A DNA stretch of 64,000 nucleotides from Heloderma charlesbogerti (GCA_026122225.1 JANEZZ010000476.1:62001-126000); one strand, 5' to 3'. Shown: positions 1-12,003, counted from the stretch's first letter. The notes: generated by a model not told the origin, from the letters alone. Program-made: numbers and translations.

Positions 1-149
1 TTATTGACTGTGAATAAGTAGCACTTACTAAGGGAAAGGGGTTATTGGCACTTCCAAGAAACCTACAGCAATGCTTAGGGATAGTGACCTCCTCACCACT
101 TCAACACCTAACTTGATTATACCTTTATGAACTTTGGTTTGAGTTTCTG

Positions 150-615
150 AAAACAGCACATTTTACCTGTTCCTAGCAAAAACACTCCTGGGCCAAACGG
201 TCTGAAATTTGGCAGGTGTAATGCCCTCCAGGGGGGCTGTGCACTCCCCAACTGTCATGCCCTTCTGTGCAACCAGTGAAAAGTTACAGCTCTTTGCTTT
301 GAGAGATTTCCTTGAAAAAATCAAATTTCACCTGCACCTTGCACAAAAACTACTGAGCCAAATTGCCTGAAATTTGGTCGGTGGATGACCCTCCAGGGGG
401 GCTGAGCATTCTCCAAATTTCATATATGTATCATGAACACTGGAAAAGTGTTCCAGTGTTATGGCCGTTTGTGTTTTCCCATGGAAATCCATGGGAAAAC
501 ACCCCAAACGAGTGATTTGGATATCCAAATCTCACTTTGGATTCAAATCCGAGTTGAAGCAGATGGAGTCCAAATTGATCCAAAGAGAAGTGGGCAGTCT
601 GTGTAGAGCCCTAAT
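150..615. repeat. Dispersed repeat containing a tandem pair of ~166-bp units
   Basis: The segment starting near 162 (CCTG..AGCAAAAAC..TGAAATTTGG..CTCCAGGGGGGCTG) recurs with changes starting near 328, so the period is about 166 bp. A diverged copy of the same unit is at 15848-15945, again followed by a microsatellite and a TTTTCC-rich palindrome (here near 476-500). The family was not recognised. Confidence 0.6.
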
Positions 616-617
616 AT

Positions 618-635
618 ACACACACACGCATGCAT

Positions 636-673
<38 letters not shown>
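618..673. repeat. (CA)n/(CG)n microsatellite
   Basis: Alternating purine-pyrimidine tract: CA runs around a GCGCGCGC core. It encodes only artefactual Cys-Val or Thr-His ORFs on either strand. Confidence 0.95.
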
Positions 674-676
<3 letters not shown>

Positions 677-867
677 ACACAGTCCCATTCATGTAAAAGT
701 TGGGGGATGGATTTTTTTTGAAGGGGTTGGTGAATAGGTAACCCCTCCAAAGTGCCATTTAGGCATTGTTGGAGGGGCTGCCACTGGCATGGGAGGCTTG
801 AGGTGGCTTGGGCATGCATGATCGGGAAGAGTGGCAGGGTGGTTGCTGCTCTTGCTGAGTGGCTACA

Positions 868-1105
868 TACCCTATTGCCACAACTCACAATGGGTTGGAT
901 CTCTCATGTTCCAATGACGTGCCAACCCATCATGGGTAAAACAACCTCGACCACAAGCCATGGGTTGTCAGGGTGGCTTGTTGCCCCCAAACAAGCCACC
1001 CTGTGGGAAGCAGTCTGGGTTCAGATGACACAACCCACCATGGCTCATTTCCCACAACCCACAATGGGTTGTTGTGTCATGCAAACCCGGTCACCATCTT
1101 GTGTA
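868..1105. mobile_element. DNA-transposon-like repeat, CAACCCA/TGGGTTG palindromic family
   Basis: It is full of inverted copies of CACAACCCA and TGGGTTG and ends in TGTCATGCAAACCCGGTC. Similar sequence occurs at 7728-8098 and 12780-13060, with terminal motifs like TTTGCACATGACA. This looks like a degenerate TIR element; its boundaries and TSD were not resolved. Confidence 0.5.
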
Positions 1106-3250
1106 AACAGGCCTTTGGACATGCTTACCAAATCCAATGCTTTGCAAAGCCCATTCCTGTGTTTAATGGGACTTGCTTCCTAGTAGGGATGCTTAGCACT
1201 GCAATGGTCTAAATTGTACCTATCTGCTAGATCCTGCATGCATATTCTCACTATGGTTATCTGTGGGGGGTTTTGTGATTTAAGAACTCCAAATATTGTG
1301 ACCAGAAAACAAAACTCAAATTGCTTAAGTTATGGGAAAAATGATTTCATGTATGTCCTTTATTCTAATTGCATAATTCATAATAGGAGTATTGATAGCA
1401 CTATCATAGGGTGTTTTGATATATTATTGTATGTGTCTAATAATTTAATATGATTGCACACATTTATTGGGTGGCAAGGGGAGGGGGATATACCCAGCCA
1501 AAACAGAAGTGATAGGGAAAAGAAAGAAGACTATGGACCAGTGGAGAGGGCAAGCCATGAAGCATACCCAGCTACATCAGCTGTGGTCTCAAGGGACATG
1601 GCCATGCAGGGGCCAGATGCATGCATAGAGGAATGGGATAAGCACTCAAGATCAATGCGGAAAACACTAAGAACTGCAATAAACAAAGACCAGGCTGGTG
1701 TCCACATACATGCTAAACTGCCTGCTTTTGTTCCTCCATGCTAACTATCCTTATCTCTCTCTCTCTGGGTACTGGATTTCAAGCAGAAATGTAATAGGAA
1801 AATGTGACAAAGCAGTACGTCTGCACCTCCAACCTTGTGGAGTAGGACAAGTTGTCTATATTCCTCTGAGGTAGGCTACCAGCACCCATGTATTATTAAT
1901 TCTCATGGATTATTAATATTTAATAACTCATGGGCTGGATATATGGGAATCCAGGCTTATGGCTGTTATATATGGAGAAGGAGAGACCCCCGTTTCAGAG
2001 CCTCTTTTAAGCTAATTAACAACTAGGTTGGTGTGTTTGGCAAGCAGTCCAGTGCACAGATAAGGCCACCCTGCAGACTAGGCAAGAGAATCAAATCAAC
2101 CCCATTTTCCAGTCCAATATCTAAAGAGGCAAGCAGGGAGAAGTTCAGAAATGGTCAGTTGCTTTTAAACTAAAATGAAACATCAAACTAGCTCACTAAA
2201 CTTTCCTTATCAGGATCATAAGAGTCACTCACCAAAGCAGCTGGGGTAAGGGATGAGGCCCAGCCCTGGGCTCTGAGCCATGCTTGATTGTGATTTCACT
2301 CTTTGCCAGCCAGTCAGACACAAAGAAAATTTTTCACAATCACAGCATTTCTAAGGGGAGGCTGGGCAGCTCTCAGAGGGGGAAATTAAAATGGACCAAT
2401 CAGTAGCCTGGGAGGACCTGATGGTGCATCCTCCAGGTAATGTCTGCAGTGCCTACTTAGCATAATGCTGAGTCAGCCTGGAATGTGTATACCAATGCAG
2501 ACTTTGACTGACCCAGCTTGGCATGTCCTTTGGTGAAATATAGTTCTAGAAGGGGGGGGGGGTGAAAGAAGGTTGGATCTCTTACCCCAGCACAGTGGTG
2601 CACCAGCATTACATACGGCACTGAAGAGCACTTTCTGCAGTTGTACTTTTAAGAGCTTCTCCAGCCATAAAAATGGCAATGGAATGTACCCATCTAACTC
2701 TAGTTCACTCCTGGTTCATGCATCGCATCTCTCCATGCTATCTCTTCCTGGGTACATCAGGAGGAGGTGTCTGGCCTGCATGTTATAAACCAGTTGTGTG
2801 ATTCTGTCAGCAGCCATCTGTGCACTCCCCTGGTGTTTCTACATAGCCATGAACATGCCTGATGTGAACAGTCCCTGAAACACTCTGGACCCCTTAATAG
2901 TTGAATAGAAGGGGGAATTCCAGGAGGCCCAGCTTCTCCCATCACTGCAACACTTGCTAGGAAAGGTCGTACCAGATGCAAAAATCTCCCTTCTATGAGA
3001 TTAGAAAAGCTTTCAAGCTTTCATTCATTCAGTGAAAGTGCACAGCTACTACCTGTGTGCTTATTTACATCCACCATATGCTAGAGGTCATGCTAGGTTA
3101 CTTCTTCACCTCTCCGTGGATACCAATTAGCACAACATATCTTGTAGCTAAGCTTTTTTCAAGCCTGAAGATTTCTCAGTACCATTTATTAGCCTGTGCT
3201 TTGAATAATCAAGCCTTTGAGTTACTCTTACATTTTAAACTTGAGTAAAA
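1106..3250. other. No gene or clear repeat recognised
   Basis: Mostly unique-looking AT-moderate DNA. ORFs here are short (under 100 codons) with no recognisable domains. A 10-base G tract lies near 2552. Nothing further can be supported. Confidence 0.5.
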
Positions 3251-3253
3251 TTC

Positions 3254-3291
3254 TCTCTTCTTCTTCTTCTTCTTCTTCTTCTTCTTCTTCT

Positions 3292-3325
<34 letters not shown>
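3254..3325. repeat. (CTT)n followed by (CT)n microsatellite
   Basis: About a dozen CTT units run directly into a CT dinucleotide run, giving a compound homopyrimidine tract of ~70 bp. Confidence 0.95.
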
Positions 3326-3717
3326 CCTCTTTGGCACAGAAGTCTTAATCTCATTACTCTTGGACGTCAGACCAGACTAATCACCTCAGCCATGAAATCA
3401 AAGACAACTGTAGTGATAGCCAGGAGGGAAGTTTTCTCCTGAAATTAATTCTTCCAGCAGGAAAACAGAATGCCATTTTAATAATGGGAGGCAGGTCTTC
3501 ATTTTGCTGTGGAAAATCGAGGTATTTTCTGAGGATGGAGATTAATATACTGGAGCATTTAAAACTAGAGTTGCCAACTTTTTCCCCTGGGGAGCAACCC
3601 TGTGCTGAGAAGAATAGCAGCATGTCACACAGACTTTTAAAAAGTGAAGCTTTTCCTGGCATGGCGATACAAGAATGGGAAAAGCCTCAACTACTGAGCT
3701 TGGCCTGCATGGTAACC
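3326..3717. other. Unassigned intergenic or intronic DNA
   Basis: No repeat family or coding exon is recognised. A 102-codon plus-strand ORF (3484-3792) runs into the following LINE tail and is not credible as a gene. Confidence 0.4.
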
Positions 3718-3790
3718 ATTATTTATTTATTTCATTTATTTCATTTCTATACTGTCAAATGGCCGAAGCTCTCTGGGCAGTTAAAGGCAT
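3718..3790 (-). mobile_element. LINE 3' end (ATTT-tailed), fragment
   Basis: TTTATT repeats are followed by a diverged match to CTATGCTGCC..AGCTCTCTGGGCGGTT. On the minus strand this is the common reptile LINE tail that ends in (AAAT)n. The same tail occurs at 12043, 17900 and 42400 (minus) and at 23390 (plus). Confidence 0.6.
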
Positions 3791-3861
3791 AAGAGACCTG
3801 CTGTTAAAAAAAAATGCTTGAAATACCATTGCCCAGTCCCAGAATTTCTACCTGCCAGATT

Positions 3862-3911
3862 AACAGTGCAGTATTATGCATATTTACATTGCAGTATTAT
3901 GCATATTTGCT
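3862..3911 (+). repeat. Short tandem duplication (~24 bp x2)
   Basis: The unit GCAGTATTATGCATATTT is present twice in succession with a short CATT linker. Confidence 0.85.
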
Positions 3912-4047
3912 CAGAATTATGCTCAGTGTGGTTTACCCTCTAGTAAATGTGTTTAGGATTACAGCCTAAGCCCTCTTGCCTCGCTGTTTTAGTCTTTAAC
4001 CACCCACCTCTTGCCTGCTATGGGGCTAGGTTTGCCAATGTTTGGAC

Positions 4048-4778
4048 TAGTGCTGTGCCAAAAATTTCTCCCACATTTTTTCCATCATTCTCATACAATT
4101 TGATAGAAAATAAATCACTTTCCAAAATACATTTGAAGGAAAAGAAAATTTAAAAGAAATCATCCTGGGTTGGGTTTGGGGTTCTTGTGCTTACCTTTCT
4201 TATGAGGGGGAGGAGAAGTGTGCGCAAGTTTCTGGTCTTTCATTGTACAATCATCTTTCCAGCAACCTGTAACCTCCTCAGTTTCCAGTACTTCAGTTAA
4301 AAACCAGGGGAAGACATCATGTGGTACTCTCCCCATAAGACATCATGTGGTACTCTCCCCATAAGGTTCCCCCTGCCCCAAATTAGGAAGTGCAGGCAGC
4401 CTGGGAGACCACAGGGCAATGGAGAGATGTGTAACAGAAAGAAAAAATGTCCTCTGAGAAATGTTGGCTCAGCTCTAGTTGTTATTCTTTAGGTTTCAGC
4501 ACTTTCCCCAGGACTTTCCAAATGTTATATCTCTGAGGGGTGATTGTGGATGCACCTTATCTCTAATGCAGGAGCAGAGAGATGATGGTACCATGAAAGA
4601 CAGGACACTCCTCAGTCACCTCCTAAGTAAAGGAAGCACAAGAACCCTGTACACAACCCATGAGAATTTCTCTGAAATCTCTTTTCCATTAATTTTCTTT
4701 TCGAAAGCAATTTCTTTTCTATCAAATTGGATTAGAATGGTCGAAAATAATGTGAGAGAAATTTTCAGCATGGCACTA
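4048..4778. mobile_element. TIR element (hAT-like MITE), ~731 bp
   Basis: The left end begins TAGTGCTGTGCCAAAAATTT and the right end read in reverse begins TAGTGCCATGCTGAAAATTT. Similarity continues inward for about 90 bp on both sides. The flanking octamers agree at only 4 of 8 bases, so the TSD is degraded or the boundary is off. It contains a 26-bp tandem duplication (4313-4364) and a splice-donor-like AAAGGTAAGC on the minus strand near 4195. Confidence 0.65.
4313..4364 (+). repeat. Perfect 26-bp tandem duplication
   Basis: The unit GACATCATGTGGTACTCTCC plus CCATAA occurs twice head to tail with no mismatch, so it is recent relative to the element that carries it. Confidence 0.95.
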
Positions 4779-4849
4779 GTGCTAACTGTTAATGTGCAGC
4801 TTTCAGGCCCTGCTGGCTTTCCCTTCTAAGGTTCAATACCTTTAATCCA

Positions 4850-4962
4850 AACTTAGACTGGACAGTCTGTCAAACAGAGGAGGCCTTCAAACAGAGGACT
4901 GTCCTCTGATAGCACTTCAAATAGAGCTCTGTAAAGTAGGACACATGGCCACCCTACATCAA
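4850..4962 (-). mobile_element. Fragment of the GGTGGCCA-terminus hAT family
   Basis: It ends GACACATGGCCACCCTA and includes AGAGGACTGTCC. On the minus strand this matches the left part of the full element at 22837-23143. Other fragments are at 15700-15770 and 17740-17830. Confidence 0.55.
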
Positions 4963-5164
4963 CAGCAGCAATTCACCATGGTTTGTGCAGATCAAGCACA
5001 TTGAGAGGAGACAGAACAGATGGAAAGAGATACTGATTCTTTGGCTTGGAAATGCAAGCTCTCATCAGAGCCAAGATGGCTGGGGAAACAGAATAAGAGA
5101 ACTCCAATCTCTGCTCAGAATAACATGCACAAAGGGAGTCACAAGAGGGGTGTCTGACAAGTAT

Positions 5165-5355
5165 TTCATAGGAACATAGGAAACTGCTATATACCTGAGT
5201 CAGACCATTGGTCCATCTAGCCGAGTATTGTCAACATCAACTGGCAGTGGCTCTCCAATATTTCGGGCAGGATCTTTCATTGCTCTACCTGGAGAAGCCA
5301 GAGATTGAACCTGGGACCTTCCGCACCAAAGCATGTCCTCTACCACTGAGCGATG
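5165..5355 (-). mobile_element. tRNA-derived SINE
   Basis: Read on the minus strand it starts with GCTCAGTGGTAGAG (A-box-like), then GGTTCAATCT (B-box-like), and ends in the tail ...TCAGACCATTGG/TATAGCAGTTTCC near 5170-5215. Related copies: 24446-24632 (minus), 52371-52530 (minus) and 60640-60815 (plus). This is a retroposon, not a functional tRNA gene. Confidence 0.8.
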
Positions 5356-6027
5356 CCCCCCCTTCCCCCCTTCTGGAGCCTATTGTGAGCTTTTAAAATC
5401 ATTCAAGAATATTTGTTACTACATCTGTGTGCCAGGTTCAGAGAGGAAAAATACAGAGATATGTGTTCTCGGTGGCTGGCCTATAGTTGTGAAACTTCCT
5501 TCCCATGGAAAGGGAGGATTGTAAAAAGGGCAAGATTTGCTTAAGCTTTGTTTAGGTGCTCAAAGACAGGAAATGTCATAGCAAGGCACAATTCACCATA
5601 AGGTGATACACACCACTTTTGTATATGCTTAAAATTATGTAATCCCTGACAGAAATTTTTCTGAACATCAGTCATGCATCTGTCACTCCAAACTGATGTG
5701 CCTCCTCCACACTTCTTCACTGCAGCATTGGAGTGCATTTCTGTGAGCTCAGCCATCCAGAGGCCCACTGGGTTTCAGTGGACAGAGTTGGTTTTTGTTT
5801 TTAGAGCGCAGACAAGAGTGCTTTGCTTTGCTATCATGCCAAGGATATTGATCTAAAAGGGATCCACGTGTTGTAAGGAAAGTGTGTCCACATATGTAGC
5901 CCTGTGGAAAGCAATGCTGGTGCAGGTTGTGCCCACAATCACTTTCCACATGAGTGAACCTTCAAAAAGTTACACTGGAAAAGGTGTGACGTTGTAACAG
6001 CATGTGTGGTAGGTAAACAGATGCTTT
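5356..6027. other. No feature recognised
   Basis: A C-rich stretch near 5357-5372 is followed by unique-looking sequence. There is no exon-like ORF. Confidence 0.4.
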
Positions 6028-6262
6028 AAGAACAGAAGAAGAGCCCTGCTGGATCAGACCAAGGGCCCATCTAGTCCAGCATTCTGTTCACAACCAGCTC
6101 CCCATGGGAAACCAACAAGCAGAACATGAGTGCAACAGCACCCTCCCCTGCCCATGTTTTCCCAGCAACTGGTATACAGAGGCATACTGCCTCTGATCCT
6201 GGAGGTAGCATATAACCATCGGGACTTTAATTCCTAGAGCCGCTATTAAACATCTGTCATCA
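6028..6262 (-). mobile_element. CR1 LINE 3' end
   Basis: The minus strand ends ..GGACTAGATGGGCCCTTGGTCTGATCCAGCAGGGCTC.., the typical squamate CR1 3' terminus with a TTCTT-type tail. Same family as 22094 (minus), 27428 (plus) and 46110 (plus). Confidence 0.8.
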
Positions 6263-6334
6263 CCACTAGTCCCAGTGACTTACTTCCCATGTCCCCTAGA
6301 AGCTTCCTTTTCCGCCTTCAGGAGCCTCTTTGCA

Positions 6335-6600
6335 GGCCTGCCCAGGACATTTGGCTGCCTGAGGTGGACAAGATGGCGCCTCCTCCCCTTCCATGTACAA
6401 GAGTTGACTGGACTGGCACTTGAACCTTTCTTCAACACTGGCAATGGGGCAGCATCCTCCCCACACCTGAAGGCTAGCTTAGGGGGCACTGGGCAGGCCA
6501 CATGGCTGACAGCTCTCTCCTCCCAACACCTTGCAGCTGCATCCGGGCATCTGCTGCCTGAGGTGACTGCCTCATCCCTCAGTCCCCACAGCAGGTAGCC
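6335..6600 (-). mobile_element. Diverged hAT-like element, CAGGGCTGGCCC family
   Basis: On the minus strand it contains GAGGCAGTCACCTCAGGCAGC and an AGATGGCGCC.. segment shared with 9841-10109 and 20340-21226. The ends are degraded and no TSD was found. Confidence 0.5.
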
Positions 6601-7727
6601 TGTTAAAGCTACCCACAAGGCACTCATTCGGCCTTCAAAGATCTGTGCTGTAGAGGGACTGAGCTTGCTTTAGCCAGGACATGCATTGGGGAAGCCATTA
6701 TGGTCAATCTCATGTCCACTTCCATCATCTCCTTGGCTTCTGTGGTGCCAAGATGACACATGGTTTTTACCCATGTGCCTCCTATTCATGATAGGTCTGA
6801 AAACTGAAACCATTAGTCAGCCAGAAGTGTTACTTTAAAAGCCAGGCAACTCAACATCCTAGATCAGCAGTTAAGAGCATAGTCCTTAACGGAGGCATCA
6901 AATTATCCAGCAGGTCTAAAAGGGTTCTTGACTTCATGAGATCACCACCCCCTTCTTTAGGAGCTTGTCTGAGCAGTTTCTGAGTAACTCTCACATTTTC
7001 CAGTGACTCATTAATTCAACCGTTGAGTCAGAAGAGAAACAGGCTGTGGGACAACCGGGATCATGGTGTAAATGGTTTTGATGGGACTGTAGTGTTTGGA
7101 CAAAAGGTCTGTGACCTCCATTCTTTGATTACCCATAAGCCATTGAGAAGATGTTGACCCCCCCCCCCTGCAACATGCAATGTATCTTGTTTCCCCAAGG
7201 CATGGTGCATCGTTAAGAATGAGTCTGCCCAGGTCTGCCTGCAGAAGACTAACGAAATATCTGAATACATTTTATTTAACACAGAGAGAGTCCAAAGGGC
7301 AGCACCAAACACGTGCTAAACAGTCACTTGCTTTTGTAAACATGGGAACTGATACCAGAACATGACCACTTGTTAAACTCCAAAGACTGTGCTTCTGTAC
7401 AGAACTGGCCACACAAGCAATTTAAACAAAGAAATTGACATGATTCAACATATTGCCACACTGGAACAGAAATATCCCCTCCCCTCCCCCCAACACCCCA
7501 TTTCTTCAAGAATTCAAGCAGCTGTAATTTTTTTTAAAATGTGTGCAAAATGTCCCTGCTGCCCAAAATATTCACCTTTTGAAGAGAGAAAATAAATTTG
7601 AAAAATAACACATATTTACTTGCTTTTAGATGATTAAAAACTCTTCCCCCTAACCCAGAAGAAACCATTTTGCTGTACAAGTTGGTGATATGCTTGACCT
7701 TAAATGTGAGTCTCCCTAAAACAGACA
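6601..7727. other. No feature recognised
   Basis: Unique-looking sequence with a short C tract at 7160. Short ORFs only. Confidence 0.4.
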
Positions 7728-8098
7728 ATGGGCTAGTTTGCACAGCATGACAACCCATTGTGGGTTAATTTACCCATGAGGAGCTGTGGCACATGCCAGC
7801 CACCATTATGAATATACAAGCCCAGCTGGGGGTTGGAGTCGCTGGTCATGTCATCCAAACCCAAGTGATGGGGGTTATCTGAGGGCTACACAACCCCCAC
7901 AGAACCCGAAAACAGACTATGGGTTATGTGAGGGCTGTTTAACCCCCAAACAACTCCTGCTGCCTGGGTTCAGATGACATGACAAACCACAGTTACCCAG
8001 GCCAGGACTTGCATATTCATAATGGTGGAAGACACACGCCATGGTGCCCCAAGCATTAATCAACCCACCATGGGCTGTCATGTTCGAACCAGGTCAAT
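7728..8098. mobile_element. TIR element of the TTTGCACATGACAACCCA family
   Basis: The left end reads GGGCTAGTTTGCACAGCATGACA and the right end in reverse reads TGACCTGGTTCGAACATGACA. Both continue into AACCCA/TGGGTT palindromes. Related to 868-1105 and 12780-13060. A TSD was not convincingly resolved. Confidence 0.6.
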
Positions 8099-9840
8099 AT
8101 CATATTTTCATGATGCTTTGGTTAAAATCTCCAGGTCCTGACAACTATGAAGAATTAATATCTTAAGCATGGGCTTACTCACTAAAAAGTATAAATTGCC
8201 ACATACACTTAGCCAGGGCTCTTTTCTTTGCTGCGGTTTGAGTTAATGTCAGCATACACTTACCATGTCAGATCTCCACAATTACATTCCTGGATCTTGC
8301 TACAATGTAAACTAATAGTTCATGCCTAAAGACAGAGGTTTTGAAATACTGCACTTGTGGAGAGCACTACTCTTTGTTAGTGCTGTGCTCAGAATAGGCA
8401 ATACTCTTAGCCTTGGAAAGTTGTCTTTGATGAACCCCTTTTCAAATATGCTAATTCAGGACTTCTCATCCCTGTTGGGGAGGTTCAAATGAACCCTGCC
8501 ACACATTTATAGCATGCATGAGGGAAATGGGGGACTGTGCAGGCTAGCCCCCATGTTCTCCCAGTGTCCATGAGAAGGTGCCCTGTGCACAGCCCTCTTC
8601 ACATGTCCTTTTAACACACATTGGGGTGTGTGTGTGTGTGTGTGTGTGTGTGAACATCACTTGGGGACTGGGGACACTATCCCCAGTTTATTGGGGATAA
8701 ACTGGCATGCTCCATTCAATTTTTCATTCTTCCGCTGTTCCATTTCATTCCGCCAGGCTAGCAGCTTATCTTGGAGAACATCTAATATCAGTTTCAGGAT
8801 TAGTGTACATGCAGCTTGCTGCAGTTTTTTTTATTTCTGCCTCCCCTACTCCACAATCACCAATGTGCCCCAACACACGTGTATATCGATTGCCGCAAGA
8901 TTCCTTTGTGTTGTAATGCATGTCATCTCACTTATAGATATGAGCAAGGTAGGACTAGTAATCTGTCTCTCAACTGATGGACAATTAAACAATATTCCAT
9001 TATAATATGAATTAACACAGTAAACAAACAAACAAACAATAACTATAAACAACATGCAAATGAACCCAGCAACTTCTGATGACATAACAATGACATCAAA
9101 TATCCTTCACTAGCTGAATTTTAACAGTCCCTGTGAAGAAAAGCTTATTTTAGTCTTTTAGGTCCTGCTCTTCCTCTTCTTCCTTCTCCTCCTCTTGTTC
9201 CTCTTCTCTCATACTGCTGCCTTGCCTTCTTTCTCCTGCTCCTTCACCGCTACTGTCACCAATTGATTTCCATCAGCTTGCTTCCACCTCCCTTTGACTT
9301 TCCCTTCACGTGCTATGACTCACCCTAAATTCCATATAGCCTTACAGAAGTTGGCATTACACAGTGTTTTGAACCATTTGGGTATGCTTTTAAAATCAAA
9401 GTGCATACATGTTCTTGTGGAGTGGTAACATATAATGAAAAAAGCACACTGAAAACTGGTAAATTGTGCATGTGCTGCAGTATGAAAAAGAGCCAGGGGG
9501 GGGGGTATCACCAATATGTCGGTGCCACTCCGCAAAGTTTGGAACACCAAAATTTGTTGAGAAATTGAGAGTAAGAATGTTGATTAGCATCCCTTCTCTA
9601 GTCTGCATTTCTCATCTTCTCATAGTAATATCAGGAAGATGCTTTTTTAAAAAAGGAAAAATAGTTCCACTTGAACAGGGGATATCTGGAAGTAAACAAT
9701 GAACCTTTATGACCAACTGGAATTAGACAGGGGGCCTTGACTGGACAAGCAACACACAACATAAGTTTCTGAAATGATGGCTGAGGAACTTTTCCAGCCT
9801 CTCTACACTTACCTTTGTCAATCCTAATCACCACAAGAAA
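8099..9840. other. Mostly unrecognised DNA; (TG)n at 8625-8652
   Basis: It contains a clean TG microsatellite (8625-8652), a (CAAA)n run near 9025 and a pyrimidine-rich CTTCCTCTT stretch (9165-9240). No exon is supported. Confidence 0.45.
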
Positions 9841-10109
9841 AAGGGCCAGCCCTACCATTAGGCAGAGAGGTGGCTGCCTCAGGCAGCATATGCTGGAGGG
9901 TGGGGAACAGTGGGGAGGTGTTGGAGATCAGAGCTGTGTGTGCCATGGGGTCCACCCTATGTCGCCTAAGCTTGCCTTCAGGTATGACATGGACATGACG
10001 TCCCATGACCACTGCTGAAGTTAAATTCAGCTGCCAGTCCAGTCAGCTGAATGTGAGGGCACCATCTTGTTCTATGCCTCACGCAGCAAAATGTCTTGGG
10101 CCAGCCCTG
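9841..10109. mobile_element. hAT-like MITE, 269 bp, CAGGGCTGGCCC termini
   Basis: It starts (A)AGGGCCAGCCCTACCATTAG and ends AAAATGTCTTGGGCCAGCCCTG. The flanking octamers ACAAGAAA and ACAGGAAA agree at 7 of 8, an 8-bp TSD as expected for hAT. A second full copy, interrupted by an LTR, is at 20340-21226. Diverged fragments are at 6335 and 51796. Confidence 0.8.
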
Positions 10110-10363
10110 ACAGGAAACAACCTATTTTTCTTTGCGAACAAGCACCATCTCACAGTGAAGTCAAGGAGATGTAGTATAGTTTGATACAAATAGAGAATAT
10201 GTTCATTTCATTTTTTTTCATTCACAGATAATACCTGGGCCACATGACTAGTTGGATAAGAAGGGCCTTGAGTTATTATTTTGCCTAAATTAAAGGCTCT
10301 TGCTATGATATTGAGAGCTCAGCATTTCCACTATGTGCAGGGATGTTCCTCTCCATGAAGTGT

Positions 10364-10374
10364 GTGTGTGTGTA

Positions 10375-10423
<49 letters not shown>

Positions 10424-10425
10424 GT
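10364..10425 (+). repeat. (GT)n followed by (TATC)n microsatellite
   Basis: A short GTGTGT run leads into about 12 TATC units. Confidence 0.95.
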
Positions 10426-11375
10426 ATCTTTGTACGTGCCTCCACATGCCATGTATCCAAGTTTCAGAGTTCAAATGTAGGTCAGGGCAGTTTTTTCCCA
10501 AATGGAAGGATGCTCAGACTAGCCTGCTCTTCCCAAATTAGTTGTAAAGTATTGTCTTCTGCCCAGCCCTTTTGCCTAAAGTCCTTCCATCTTTTCTCCT
10601 CACATTTTCTCTGTGGCCTGCCCAGTCTGCATACCTTAATGTAGCTTCCCATGATATACGAAGAGTGTTCATATGCAACCCAACATAGCTGCACTTACTG
10701 CCAACCACACATCTAACACCTGAATATGAAATCAGAGGATGAAGGAAGGATATACAAGGTATTATTTGATGTGTGTTGTCTGCAGCAACCAAAAAGGGGA
10801 GATGGTGAGGTTGGGGCAAATCAAAAGAGGCAAGATAGATTTTTAGTTGCATTGAAGTAGTGCTTCAATTGGCCTCAAGATAAGCAAGCAAACCAACCCC
10901 ATAAAATCCAAATACCAATTCCCTTTCCCTTGTTACCATTGTTCATTACAATTTACCATTCCTTCTTTTTTTAAAAAAAACCCAAATCTGTAATTTTCTA
11001 CTGTTCTGCATCATCAGCTCCTGAACACCACATTATCATTCACAAACTCATTAAGATAATGAATTAAATCCAACCAATATGCTGTTTTCAAAAGCTGCAT
11101 GCTATTGATTTATATATGCCATCTTTCATTTTAATTTTGTTGCTCAAAATTCAGTCCTTCCACACAAGTGTCTGACATTTCCAACCACAGCTGTGTATTG
11201 ATTTCTAAATTGCCACCTTATTATTCCTTTCCCTTAAATTGCTCAACATATTCTAATGCATGGGCTGGCCAACCCTCAATTGGATTCCAGATGCTCGCTG
11301 TGTTGAAAACTCGTCTAACCATCTGGTCACATGCTGCCTGCTGCCCAGCAACTCATAAATATTCTCCAGTTCGGT
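10426..11375. other. Region downstream of the 11.4-kb coding exon
   Basis: On the minus strand this is 3' of the stop codon at 11376. An ATTAAA hexamer on the minus strand (11135-11130) could act as a polyadenylation signal for a ~240-nt 3' UTR. No AATAAA was seen nearer. No other feature is recognised. Confidence 0.3.
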
Positions 11376-11924
11376 TTATGACATAGCGATGTCTCTGGGC
11401 AAATTCAGCTGTATGGATTCTCCACCTGCTGTGTATTTTGCTGCTGGCCCATTGCTATCCATTGTGAAAAGTTTGCAAGTCTTAGAGTTCTCATGGATAG
11501 GTGTGGATTTCTTGGACGACATTGGAGAGTTGGTTGGGCTCAACTGCACAGCAGTGGTGTCTTGCACAGTATGCTCACTGGTTTCAATTTCAAAGGCCGT
11601 GTTCCCAGGTTTGATGAGCCCAATATTGGCCCCTGGTTTGGATTTTCTTGTGCCATGAGCAGGCGGCCTTCGGCTGCAGATGCAACATGCCCCAAAGAAA
11701 GTGAATGCCACAACCAAAAGGATGGGTCCAATGACAATGGGGGGGTTGTTGACAGGTAGGAATGTCCCAAAAGCAAATGCTCCCACCAGGGTGATGTTAA
11801 TACCTGCTAGCATGATGCACAACCCACAGGCGCAGCAAAGAGCTGGGGAAGGCAGCCCCTGCGGCCTGGTCTTTTTCTTGCTTGGTTTCTGGGACAATGG
11901 AGTGCTGCTCTTTTCAATGAACAT
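11376..11924 (-). CDS. Small two-pass transmembrane protein, 182 aa, unidentified
   Basis: This is the one convincing host coding exon. From ATG at 11924 (A at -3) it runs 182 codons to TAA at 11376. A basic, Lys-rich N-terminus (residues 13-20, KPSKKKTR) precedes hydrophobic segment 1 (about 29-56, with Cys30, 31, 33 and 36) and a short loop with NNPP (59-62). Segment 2 (about 62-83) contains IGPILLVV and ends in Cys80, Cys81 and Cys83 beside Arg85-Arg86. A ~100-residue Ser/Thr/Pro-rich tail follows. The Cys clusters next to the membrane are plausible palmitoylation sites. The layout resembles small vertebrate two-TM proteins such as PIRT, TMEM174 or TMEM200, but I cannot name the orthologue. 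The frame stays open upstream to the acceptor at 12003, so translation could start in an earlier exon. The reading frame is intact, unlike the transposon ORFs nearby. Confidence 0.8.
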   Translation of the reverse strand: MFIEKSSTPLSQKPSKKKTRPQGLPSPALCCACGLCIMLAGINITLVGAFAFGTFLPVNNPPIVIGPILLVVAFTFFGACCICSRRPPAHGTRKSKPGANIGLIKPGNTAFEIETSEHTVQDTTAVQLSPTNSPMSSKKSTPIHENSKTCKLFTMDSNGPAAKYTAGGESIQLNLPRDIAMS

Positions 11925-12003
11925 ATTGGCCGGTGTTTCACAAGTGACCCTAAATATCACTGAATATACATAGCACCCACAAGATGGCTGCTGTCCCAGT
12001 CTC

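Noticed and set aside
8628..9005. 125-codon plus-strand ORF starting in a TG microsatellite
   Set aside because: The N-terminus is translated (TG)n and there is no conserved domain in the rest.
10373..10425. Regular spaced repeats considered as a CRISPR array or satellite
   Set aside because: Simple (TATC)n microsatellite without spacers.
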